Origin: Xiphophorus maculatus
Lineage: Eukaryota; Chordata; Actinopteri; Cyprinodontiformes; Poeciliidae
Assembly: GCF_002775205.1 (NCBI RefSeq)
Contig: NC_036458.1
Coordinates: forward strand, 1,704,560-1,768,559
DNA length: 64,000 nucleotides
Direction: 5' to 3'
The notes under the pieces are model-generated. The model had not been told where the DNA came from. It was given only the letters and a program-made list of their open reading frames with translations, and made no database searches. Position numbers and translations under genes: made by a program. Positions within the stretch are counted from its first letter, which is position 1; each line of letters begins with the position of its first letter. Positions 1-36,364 of the stretch are shown here, piece after piece.

Positions 1-20138
<20,138 letters not shown>

Positions 20139-21348
20139 AACGACCCCACGCCTCATTTATTATTAAAATATATTTATACACTTTTCATTTCAAGATAATG
20201 TAGATTCATGTCAGCGTTGGAGTTTAGAAAATAGAAATTATTCTAACCGGAATAAAAAATTTGTGACGCAAAATGAGAAAAAGATCATTTGAAATATGCC
20301 ATAATATATTTATAGGTTGATAAAGAAAGCAAATAAAGATATTTTCTGATTATGAATTATCTAAATTTATTGGAAATAAACACATTTTAAAGTGTTATAG
20401 TGGAGCTGAGTGTGTTTTTGCAGTAATGGGGATGTAATTGTTCTGCCAGCAGAGGGTACAATTGGTAGAACTTAACCAGAATTTAATACTTAATAAACAT
20501 TTGAAAAAAACTCAAACTTATAATTTTAATAAGTGGTGTCGATTAAGTTTTTTGGGTCATACAATAATCAGAGTACATGAGATGCTGATTTTTATAAAAA
20601 GTTATGGGGGAGGAAAAAATAATAATTTCATGTTTTATTCTAAATTTCCTCAATTTAATGTAAAATGGCAACTTTTTCTACTAAATCTGCTACTTTAGTT
20701 CATTTGCAAGATTTTAAAGTGAATCAAGACTAAAATAAAAAAGATGAGACGTTTCTGTCAGGCATGAGTTTTATTGCCTTTCTCAGAAACATCATAAGCA
20801 GCAGTGAAGGTAAAAAACAAAACATCACATTCATCCTGTGTTAGTAAACATACAGAAGAATAAAACACGTTTTCTTCAGTGAAGCTTAGATCCTGGAGCT
20901 GCAGATTTCTTCTTCTCTCCCGTTAAACTCAATTAAAGTTGTAAAAATAGTAACAGATTTCTGGACGGATCAAAGGTTCTGGTTCAGACTCAACGGGAAA
21001 ACCTGCGATATTAAACTTTGGTTCATCCTCTGAATTAATCAAGAACCTTTTTATTCCAACTCTGTGCTCCACTTCAAAACATTTTGCCACATGAACTACA
21101 AGCCTCAGTGGGTTTTGTTGGGACATTATACAACAGAACAACACAAAGTCTGAAAAGTGTGGTGTGCATTTATACATTTAGATAAAATCCGGTCTAACCA
21201 GAAGTGGCCATCATCTGTGAATAATTCATATTTGTTCTATGAGGATTTCCCCAGCTTCATGAAAACAATCTGGAGAAATTTAAAGCAAAACTAAATGTTG
21301 ACTCAGAGTTTGAATATAAAGGCGCAAAAATGTGCAAACCATAAATTA

Positions 21349-21713
21349 CACTGCAAAAATGCTAAATCTAGGCAAGTATTTTGGCCTCGTTTCTAGGGAA
21401 AATATCTTATTGCACTGGAAATAAAACAAAACTAACTTATAATAATAGGAGCTTGTTTTAAGTCAATTCATTATTATTTATGGAGTTCTGGTTTCATTGG
21501 AAGATTATTTCACTTATTGTGTGGGAAAATGTTTTTGTAAATGAAATAATATGTAGTAGTACATATTTATGGAAAAACTAGCACTTTTTTCATCAATATT
21601 AATGAATTATTGACTTACAACAAGCCCATACATCTCGCAGAAACTCAGTTTACTAAGATATTTGCATGAGAAACTAGACAAAAACTACTTGGTGAGATTT
21701 TGTGTTTTGTGTA
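21349..21713. mobile_element. Family-B palindromic MITE, near complete
   Basis: Starts CACTGCAAAAATGCTAAATC and ends in the inverse arrangement ACTACTTGGTGAGATTTTGTG. Internally symmetrical: AAAATATCTTATTGCACTGG on the left, ACTAAGATATTTGCA on the right. Relatives lie at 13555-13715 and 22100-22357. Confidence 0.7.
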
Positions 21714-22099
21714 TTGTCTTAATTTATAAATATGTCCTACTTTGTGCTGATCTGATCTTATTAAAATTCATGTCGATATGAATCAAACTGCAGTAATACC
21801 TTTGTGCGGCTCATTGTAGATCATTTTTCCTGCCTGACTCGTCTTATTCAGCTCAACACTCGATCCTTCAGGTTGTAAAATAAAAACTCACTAACAGGAT
21901 CTTCCTCTGGAAAACAGTGTCTGCTTATTTAAAACATCTATGATTGTTTTTGTAATTTCTCGTAAAATAGGCGCTTTGTTGCTCCATCAGCAGAATCGGA
22001 TTTTGTTTAATTTTTAATAAAACTGCATCTTTTTCAGTTTCCTTCTAAAAATCCCAATAAATATGACTGAGTCAAATCCGTTTTAAGTAAATAATACCT

Positions 22100-22357
22100 T
22101 AATATTGATTAAAAAAAAAGTTCTAGCTCCGCTGGCAAATTATTTCACTTACATCAAGACAGTTTTCTCCAGTTAAAATTGAAATAATCTGTGATTGGAA
22201 ATAGTTATTTTTCCATCAATATCAAGAAATCAGACTTCAAACAAGCTCCTTTATCTTGCTAAAAAGCTACTTATAAGTTTAGTTTGTCTTATTTCGAGTG
22301 CACTAAGATATTTGCACTAGATCAAAATCAAAAACTACTTTGTGTGTTTTTGCAGTG
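22100..22357. repeat. Family-B palindromic MITE, partial
   Basis: Contains AGTTCTAGCTCCGCTGGCAA and ends CACTAAGATATTTGCACTAG...TTTTTGCAGTG, matching the right half of the 21349-21713 element. Confidence 0.65.
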
Positions 22358-22960
22358 CAGCAGCTCTGTAACTGAAACCCGACCCTGAAAAGGGGAACGT
22401 TTGCCTCGGGCGGTTCGGCCCGTTTGTGTTGTTCTGTGGACAGTGGAGCTGAAGGTTCACGGCGCTTTGCGGACGGGAGCGCCGAGACGATGTGAAACTT
22501 TTCGGACGGTGTGAACCTGGAAGCTCTGCTGTCATATTTCAGAGTTTAAAGGGTGAATTCATTTGTTTATAACACAAACGGCTCAAACATGAAGGCTTTA
22601 ATCGTTTTGTCTAGGTTTTAACTATAATCTAAACTATTGTTATGCTCCAATTTCCCCTTCAAAAGTACGATGTGCATCAGAAAAGAAGCATTTTATTTTC
22701 TTTTGTCCAGTGTCTGCTTTACCAGTTTCCACAAACTGGGAACTTCAGGATGGTTCTACATCCTGTTGTGGCCAAATTAGCTAAATTTCCTCCGAGTCTT
22801 TGTGCTTCCTAATACACTAAACATCAACATCCGTTACAAATCTTTACAGTAAATAATTCACACATTCACAGTCAAGGAAAAACGTCTACACTACCTATAG
22901 GTTTTAAGTATTTATAATCTTTTTTAAAGTGTATTTCTCGCTACTGAAAAGTGCTTGACC

Positions 22961-23042
22961 AGAGAAAAGGCGGGAATCACCATGGCAACCAGAGAAAAGG
23001 CGGGAATCACCATGGCAACCAGAGAAAAGGTGGGAATCATGG
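22961..23042 (+). repeat. 30-bp minisatellite, about 2.7 copies
   Basis: Units of 30 bp start at 22961, 22991 and 23021. Each carries AGAGAAAAGG, GGGAATCA and, in the complete units, CCATGGCAACC. Too few units, with no spacers, for anything but a minisatellite. Confidence 0.85.
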
Positions 23043-23172
23043 TAGTGAGTATAGAGAGCCCGGAGGAATTTAACATGACAGTTACAAGAAAATAAAATTA
23101 AGATGGTTGAAATCAGCCAATCACAGATTGGGATACCATTTGAGATGTGCCTTAAAAAAGTGCCTGGTAAAT

Positions 23173-23554
23173 GTTGCTATGGCAACTGGACAAAGAAAAG
23201 GTGGTCATTAAAATCACCACAGCAACCATTAAAATGAGGGAAACACTACCCTATTTAAGACACCTTTAAACGTGTATTATTTTCTCCCGTTACACCAGAT
23301 TCAAAAAAGGAAAAATCGGAAAATTACCATGGCAACTAGGACAAAATAATAAAAGGAAAAAGTCACAAGAGCGCCCATAAAAAACAACAAATGGTCAAAA
23401 TTCTGATGACTGAAACAAAAGCTCCAAGAACTTCATCACAAAGGCCAGTAAGCACTAAAAGAAAATAATGGCTGAAAACAGCCAATCACAAGCTGGGATA
23501 TGTTTTTTTATGTTAGTGTAAAAAAAAAAAGAAAGGGAATGTTGCTATGGCAAC
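23173..23554 (+). promoter_or_regulatory. Two perfect X-box (RFX-type) palindromes
   Basis: GTTGCTATGGCAAC occurs identically at 23173-23186 and 23541-23554, with half-site relatives (CCATGGCAAC, CCGTGGCAAC, CTATAGCAAC) between 22980 and 23690. The form matches the vertebrate RFX X-box, two inverted GTTGCC-like half sites. Function is inferred only. Confidence 0.4.
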
Positions 23555-24301
23555 TAGGTAAGAAATAGTGGCAGAGAACCAACAAAAAAAAATCCAGAAA
23601 TTACCGTGGCAACGACGTTAAAAATAATAAAAAAATTCATCATAAAGTAAACATAACAAACCAAAAAAGGCGGGAATCGCTATAGCAACCACTATGTATC
23701 TCAGCTAAAGTGGTTGACGAACGATTCTTCTCAAACCCGTTTTTTTTTCAGTAAGCTTCCTGAAGGCACAAGTTGATGCAACACACAGCTGTGCTCCAGG
23801 TGTGCGTTCCCATCTATAATTATACATCTAGATCAAAAAGCATAAACGCCCCCTCAGGACGAATAATGAGAAAACTCTAACTACAGACCATCAGGTGTTA
23901 GCTAGCAAACCGGAAAGCATGTGACTTGCTTCCACTTACTTTGAATGGACCAAAGTAAGGTGAACAGAAAAACGTCTCCTCCTAAAATTCAAACATCAGA
24001 AGCAAACTTTCACTGTTTTAATCAACTAATGAATTTAGCTTCTCATTGAGTCTGAACACATAAAAATATGTCTTCAAATCCAGACTCAGGGAGTCGGAAC
24101 AAAAAGTCCAGAACGGACGTTCAAGACAAGTGCAAGTGCTGAACAGGAAGTCCTGATAAAAGACCAACTAAACCTCCAGCGTCTCCATCCGTTTAGCCTC
24201 AGCTGCTCGGTGTCAGTGCGGTCCGTCAGGTACCAACCGAGTCCAGGTGAGGTTTGGACCATCCTGACCCGCTAAGAGGAGACGGAGAGGTCCGGTCGGG
24301 T

Positions 24302-29744
<5,443 letters not shown>

Positions 29745-31600
29745 CTCCAGCGCGGTCACGGCTCAGCGGGCTCTTTGGTCCTGCACCGACACACAGAAAC
29801 AGAAACACACCCCTTACTGTTGGTCAAACATTTATGGTTTCTGTATCCTGGAACAGTCAAACAAATAACATTTAATGCAACCAACTGCCTTCAGAAGTTA
29901 CCTAATTAGTGTATATTTGGATTTCTTTAAATGAGCATGATTCCTATGTAGAAAATGTTAAGAAAAGCAAAAGTTCTTACAGGGCTGAAATGATTAAATT
30001 GTGCTAAATCAATTATGTAAATAATAAATAATCGATTAATCAAATACTAATTAGGAAACGCTTAACCGTTAACTGCAGTATACAAACTCAGAAAAAAAGG
30101 CAATTTGCAGAAAGAACACACAGAGCACTAATCAGGCCAAACCTGTGAAGAAAAATATAGAAATTTTGCATTTAAAATATTTCTTTTGTAAATATGTTCT
30201 ACCCAGAGCTGCTCAAGTGGCAGTTTTAGCTTCACATAGTTTAAACTCTAAAAAATAGATAAAAAAAGAAAAAGAGAGCTGAGTTTTCAGCATGTCGATG
30301 CTAGAAGTACTGCATTTTAGACAATAAAATGTTTACATTCTTATTTAAAAAAAGAAATTTAATTATTTTCTAATTAGCATCTTTTAAACAAAATAATCTG
30401 CAGAATGAACTCTTTTTTAAATCCGACTCATCATCTTACAAAACATTTATTTGATTAAATGTGGTCATGTTTGAGAAACATAACTAAAAATACATACATT
30501 TTAAGTAAGTATCAAAGTGTAGAGTGATGGTTTTATACAAAACCGGAACACAAAAATATGTTTTTGTTAATTTGCCAAAACATTTTTTATAAAAATAAAA
30601 TAAACATTGTTTTGAAATCAATATTAATTCATGTAATGGAGTAGAAACACTACAATGTATACTTCCAAATACTAAATTATGAATTAATTAGATGTGATGT
30701 AAATGTTAAAATGTGACAATTTAGTATTATACATGTTGGGAAAAATAAATCAATGGTTATTTTGTATACAATTTCATCTTGTTTGAATATTTTAAGTATT
30801 AAAAGGCATTTAACTTTATTTTTTATAATCGTTATTTTCATTTTGCCCCAGTATTTTCCCATTTTGTATGTAAATGAAATACATAACTGATGATGTAATA
30901 TTCTTGTATTAGTAGCAAACTAGTGAAGGTTTGTGTTTGTAACCGAAAACAGATCATTTTTAGTAAATTTGTCTCATTTTTGCCTGGTATTATCAGCAAA
31001 AGATCATTTCATTAACTATTCATAGGTGGCTATTCATTTACGGGTTAAGAAAACACCAAAACAAACCTGGAATGTTTTGGCAACCAAACTTTCTGTCATT
31101 GTGGAACATTTATTACTTATTTACATTTGAGTCAAACAAACAGAGTTCCACTACAAAGACTGACCCGAGGGTCTGAAAAACGGAACTAACAGAAGACCGA
31201 GCTAAACATAACTTCACACCTTGCCTGTTGTTTATGGTAACTAACCCCAAATCTTAGAGATGTGCCTAAACCCCGAGTATTATCTATAAAACTATGGAAA
31301 GTATAACAGGAAAGTTGAAGGAGTAAAACTAAAGTTACCGCTAGCTGATTCGGCTAACGGAGTTTAACCGTTTAAATCCCAGCTCAGACCAACATTTGAC
31401 CCGTTTGCCTCTTAAACTCTTCCTTATCAAACTAAACTTCACCCCAAACCTTCTAGAAAAGTCATTTTCACTATAAACTAAGAGTTAGGTAAAACTTTCG
31501 CACAATTCGATGGAATTAGACAAATTTAAAAGGACTTACCTTGAGTTGGAAGTCAGAAAGTTACTCGCCGCTTCAGGAAGGCGTCGAACAATAAAATTTG
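29745..31600 (-). other. nde1: nde1 5' UTR: acceptor-side UTR and upstream non-coding exon
   Basis: The start-codon exon has a 3' splice site at 29781 (GTGCAG before 29780), giving 36 nt of 5' UTR. Upstream, CAAG|GTAAGT at 31540 is a strong donor for a non-coding first exon covering roughly 31540-31600. The 1.76-kb intron between them carries a family-A repeat (29980-30460) and AT-rich sequence without other features. The transcription start is not determined. Confidence 0.6.
29980..30460. repeat. Family-A interspersed repeat in nde1 5' intron
   Basis: Starts CAGGGCTGAAATGATTAAAT, then AATAATCGATTAATC, GGCAATTTGCAGAAAGAACA, CAGAGCACTAATCAGGCC and TTTTAGCTTCACATAG. Same order as 28755-29420. 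Confidence 0.65.
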
Positions 31601-31730
31601 CCATTCATTTTGTCAACGTCAACTGGCCAATAACAAATTAGATGACGTTCTTGTTCTTTGTCGCTATTGGACGCGTTTCTGTCAATCACAGCAATTGGGC
31701 GGGCTGCAAGGGTGACAGTCCAATCAGAGT
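31600..31730 (-). promoter_or_regulatory. nde1: Probable nde1 promoter with several CCAAT boxes
   Basis: Just upstream of the inferred first exon: CCAAT at 31627, ATTGG at 31666 and 31694, CCAAT at 31720, a GC box GGGCGGG at 31697, and a TGACGT (CRE-like) at 31643. The clustering of NF-Y-type boxes with a GC box and no TATA fits a housekeeping or cell-cycle promoter. Confidence 0.5.
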
Positions 31731-33156
31731 GGTGGGAATAGACAGAGCATTAATTCACACAGAAATTTCGACGGATTGCCACACGGTGGTGCTGCTTTTA
31801 CGTGTAGTAGGAAAACGTGTAAACAGTACTTGGAAAAATGTTCGCTATGTTTCTAGAAATCAAAAAATATATATATTCAAAATGAAATTAAAACAAAAGC
31901 AAAGAAGCTTAATTCCAAATAACTAAAATGAAATGACGTCAGACTTAAATAGTGCTTCATTAGAACACTCAAACAAGCTTTTACGTGAAATCAATCATTT
32001 ATTTTAAAATATTTTAAAACAGTGTCTTCTTGGTGATCACCTAAGGTAATTAATTGAGTTAGTTATGGTATTAGGTTTGGATATTCCAAGGAGTTGAGGG
32101 AAGACGATTGATACTGGTGGAAAATTGCCCTAGCTCTTTATGGGTTGAAAGTGCTTTTTGCACTGGAATAATACTTTATTATTTTTCCAGCATTTCTTAT
32201 TATGTTGTCTCAGTTTGAGCTTCAAACAGAATTTAGTTATTTGAATATTTCACCACTTTCTTACTAAATTTGTAACATTAATTTCAAATAATTGAACTGG
32301 GCACAAACTTAAAGTTTGTTGACACAGTTCTCATGTTTTCAGTCGGTTTGCGTTCATTGCTGGTGGATTTTACAAATTGGATGGTATAATACAGAACAAC
32401 TTCCTCAAAATTGTTACATTTTCCCTTAAATCGACTCCTGGATGGTTGAAACAGCAGTGCAGTTGAGTATTGAGTGGATGATGATCCTAAAACATAGTCC
32501 GACTGGTTTTGGAATACATAAGCTACACATATCTTAAGCAGTATCAACACTATTAATCAGCGGAGAGTTTATAATGGCAGAGGTTGTACCAAGAAATCAA
32601 GAAACTAAAAAAAAAAATTCTATATGTAGTTCTGGAAGCTTAGACAAATAATAGTAAGTGTATATTGTATAATATCCACAATAAATTGAGACTAATGTAT
32701 CCAAGTCTGGCTTTAAAAAACAGTATCTTTGATTCTGATTGTAGATGTTCTCTTCCTGTTGGTGGGTCAGAGGTGAATTTGGGTCAGCTGTGTCTTTTCC
32801 TGTGGGATTAGACGGGGGTATCTGATCCCAGATAATCCACATGAGCCATCACCACTCACAAATGCCAGTCCACCAGTCCTGTCCGTCGCTGCCTCATATC
32901 TGGGCTGCACGTTTTTAGCATTGAGTCAGTTCTTACAGTGGATTACAGGCATGAGTCCCTGACCTTCACTGATACCAAAGGGAAATCTTTTAAAGGCATT
33001 GTTCTGTAGGTCAATAAGACACTATTTATATGTTTTGCAAGTGACCTCAATGCTAACATTTGGTTAGCTTGGCTTAGCTAGCAACATAACAAATTAATTA
33101 GTGACTGTCGTTTAAGGTTATACTGCAACTTTTAACATGATTTATTATATAAAAAT

Positions 33157-33430
33157 ACTTTATTGATCCCAAGGGTAAATTAAATGTTATTGTAACTCAT
33201 ATTAATTAAAATTCTTCAAAGAGTTATTGTAGATAGTAATGGAAAGACCTCTTGTAGCAGTCTGTACTGCAGTGAACTTGAAGAAGATTCTGACTGAAGA
33301 CACTTTGTTTTCCCAAGACTGTCTCATGAAGAGGATGTAAGGGTTTTCCATGTCTGTTAAATTTCCTCCTTCTTTCTCTCCTCTATGCTTTCTTGCAAAA
33401 TGACAATACAGGAATTCTGATTCTGATTTT
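33157..33430 (+). repeat. LINE-tail-like interspersed fragment
   Basis: Opens ATACTTTATTGATCCCAAGG and closes with AATGACAATACAGGAATTCT and GATTCTGATTTT, an ending typical of fish retroelement 3' ends. The segment CTTTATTGA...AAAGAGTTA(C/T)TGTAGATAG recurs at 49659-49737. Class not resolved. Confidence 0.5.
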
Positions 33431-34871
33431 GGATTTTCCCTCCTCCTTTCTAAAAAAACAACAAAAAAAAAAAACTAGTAACTGTCTATTACTATAATAC
33501 ACTTACTGTGTAATATATTAACATATTTAAGTTGTATTTTTTTAAAGCAGCCCAGATGTTTCTCTGTGTTTCTACTATATACAGTATATTTGTATATATT
33601 TATTTTATTAAAACATTTTTTTTATTTATTTGCACTGGAACGAGAAAGATTACAATGTTTTGTTTTGCTTTTTTCAGTTTTGAGAGTTGCCATTTTTTAA
33701 ACTTTGTGGCGCTCTCTAGCGCAATGACAGTAAAAAAAAATTCTGAAAAAATAAACAGTAACCATGGTAAGCGTAACCATGACAACTGTAGAAATTCCAT
33801 GTTGAGATACAAGAAAGCTCCTCCCCCTTTCTGAAGAGGCAGGTAACCATGGCGATTGCATAACTGGGCCGTTCACTCTGTGGCCTTAAATCCCCAGATT
33901 GAAGTGCAACAAGAACAGCTGACGAAGACGACGGCCTGGACAGCTAGCCGCTTGTTGACATCGACACTTTTAACTTGTTACAGGATCAATTCCGCCATCT
34001 TGACAGCGTGAGAATCTACTTTCAGGTGGCTTAGCTCTGACACAATTTCATCAAATCTCATTGTGGCTAGAGTCGTGACATAACGCCTGGAGCTGGAAGC
34101 TGTTTGACTGCTTTATTGTTACAGGTTACAGTTTCCCTTTATTATGAAAAGGAGACAATGAGACAAAAACAAAAACAAAAAAGTACCCGTCCGATTTTTG
34201 TATGTTTTCCTTTCTGCTAGAATTCAGCAACAAAAAACAGTCTTTGAGTCTGGCTCAGGTAAGAACACAATAAGGTATATGGGTTGATGGCAACCAATCA
34301 GACGGTTCAAGTAATAAGGTAGAGTAGCTTCAGATTTCTACAGAAATAACAGGGGATTCCAGTGTTTGTAACTGATACATTTGTAATTTACATTATAAAT
34401 AATGGTAAATTACTTTTTTACTATTTTTTTAACTTCATATTGGACAGTTAGTTCACAAAGTGTTCAGTTTTGACCAGAAATATGGATAAAAAGTCACAGA
34501 TATGTGGTTAAATAAGTAGTTACATAAAGTTAAAGGGAGTTTAATGGGATAAAAGTCAAAATAAAGAGGAAAAGGATGTAAATAAATAAGGATATTGGGT
34601 CTCAGTTGGTATTAGGATTACCTTTTTACTTTCTGGCATTATAAACTGATTGCTTTGTTTTATAACACTGAACAGGTTATAACAGATTGATTGCATCTAA
34701 ATGACTTTATACAATAATCCTAGTACACTGGATTTAATTGACTATATATTTCTGTTTTGGAAGCAAAGCACTTTTAAATAATATTTGTTGTGAACCAGAA
34801 ATGTATGAATAACAAACAGAACAAACACTTGCACCTAAGGGCAATTAAGAAAGACCAATTAACCTGTAAGT

Positions 34872-35073
34872 CAGGGGAGCCCAAAGTGGGTCCTGAAGGC
34901 CCGGCGTCCTGCATGTTTTAGTTTCTCCCTGGTTTAACGCAGCTGGATCCAATGAGGCTCGTTAGAAGGCTTAAGAAGAACCCTGACCTGCTGAAAAGGT
35001 TGTTACTACCACCAGGGAGAGAACTAAAACGGGCAGGATGCCGGGCATCGAGGACCGACTCTGGGCTCCCCTG
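34872..35073. mobile_element. Family-D MITE with long terminal inverted repeats
   Basis: Left end CAGGGGAGCCCAAAGTGGGT; right end ...CGACTCTGGGCTCCCCTG. Inner repeats CCTGCATGTTTTAGTT and AACTAAAACGGGCAGGATGC are also complementary. A second copy is at 38602-38792. Confidence 0.8.
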
Positions 35074-35220
35074 CTGTAAGAGATCCAAGCAGGTTTTGAT
35101 GATGGATGAACTGAAAGGAGGAGACAGTGAGAAGACCTGAAAATTATCTGGAAGAAAATTATATAAAAAAACATCTTAGGTAAAATAATTAAGAAAGAAT
35201 GATAGAAACATGAGATAAAT

Positions 35221-35490
35221 ATGGAGCTAAATTGGGGCCATAAACATTGTTTAAAAAAGGATTGAAAAAATATTTTTAAACAAAAATGTTTTAAAGCTGA
35301 AAATACAATTTTTTTGAAAAAGAAAAAATTTGAAAGTGAAAAAAATTAATCTGAAAAGTAGTTTTGAAATTTTTTCACTTTCAAATCTTATTTTTCTTTA
35401 TTTGAAACTTTTTTCAGTTTCAAATCATTTTTTGTTTGTTTCAAATATTTTGTCTTTTGACTAAACTTTATGGCACCAATTTAGCTCCAT
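35221..35490. mobile_element. Family-C MITE, best-preserved copy (270 bp)
   Basis: Terminal inverted repeats of about 24 bp: left starts ATGGAGCTAAATTGGGGCCA, right ends TGGCACCAATTTAGCTCCAT. The interior is AT-rich and itself roughly palindromic (AAAATATTTTTAAAC against GTTTCAAATATTTTG). No coding capacity. Confidence 0.85.
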
Positions 35491-36364
35491 TTCGGGAGTG
35501 CTGCATGAATATATGATCGGGGTGATGATTAACTCATAAACCTAAATTAATTAGTATATATTTATTTTAATTTAATCGAATTTGATGTTTGGTCTGCCTG
35601 TTTTATGTTTTAGGTTTATCAGCAAGTCACAGAAAATAAAAGATAAAAGAAAATACATTTTTACACACCTAAAAGTCTGTGGTTGGTTTAGATCTTTACC
35701 ATTTTTCAAATCCACATTCATCCTTCATGACCTGTAAACTGCTTTATTCATTGATTATTAACAGATAATATCCCAATCTTACCTTGAATTCACGAGTATT
35801 TTCTCATTTCTGCTTACATTTTCTAAGCTTCTTCATATTTCCCAGATAAAAAAACGGATTTTCAAGTATTAAGTTTGTGATCCATGACACAAACTAGAAT
35901 TGAATCACATGTTTGATGGATTACTGCAGATTATGGCAGTCACATCACCAGGTAAAGGCACAGCTGGTGAAAAACAGAAGTTATTAAGCCTTAGAGTTTT
36001 TAATTGCGCCCAATTTGTCCTTTTGGTTCCCTAGCAGTAAACTCCAGTTATTAGACTAAAACATAATTTCTGGATCAAAGCGTTTGGACATTTTCCCTCA
36101 TTTGGTCTAAATTGAATCTAGTTATGGATTTTTCTGGCTGCACTATCATAATACTGCCATTTACCTTTGTTTTTTTTAGCTGCCTGACCCCAATTTTACT
36201 CAATAAACAGTTTTATTTCTTGACATTCCAGTGGCTGCGTCAGTCCATAAATGGGTACTTCAATAACTTCTTGGCGTTTAATAAAGCTGGAGTCTTTTTT
36301 CAGACATTTCCTGCCTGATTTGTTGCTGCATGTGTGCGTTTGAGACGGATATAGACGAAAACAT

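Larger units (their letters stand above)
20139..24301. other. myh11/nde1 convergent intergenic region and 3' UTRs
   Basis: Contains plus-strand AATAAA signals at 20251 and 20332, suited to a short myh11 3' UTR. A minus-strand AATAAA (TTTATT near 20770) could end a long nde1 3' UTR of about 3.5 kb. It also holds two family-B elements, a 30-bp minisatellite and the cluster of CCATGGCAAC motifs listed separately. No further coding sequence was recognised. Confidence 0.5.
31730..36364. other. nde1/mpv17l intergenic region
   Basis: No coding sequence recognised; short open frames here have no family resemblance and lie in AT-rich sequence. It holds a LINE-tail-like repeat (33157-33430), a family-D MITE (34872-35073) and a family-C MITE (35221-35490). 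A minus-strand AATAAA (TTTATT at 36212) lies 150 bp beyond the mpv17l stop and is a plausible polyadenylation signal for it. Confidence 0.55.

Noticed and set aside
22961-23042. Short direct repeats that could suggest a CRISPR-like array
   Set aside because: Contiguous 30-bp units without spacers in a vertebrate genome; a minisatellite.
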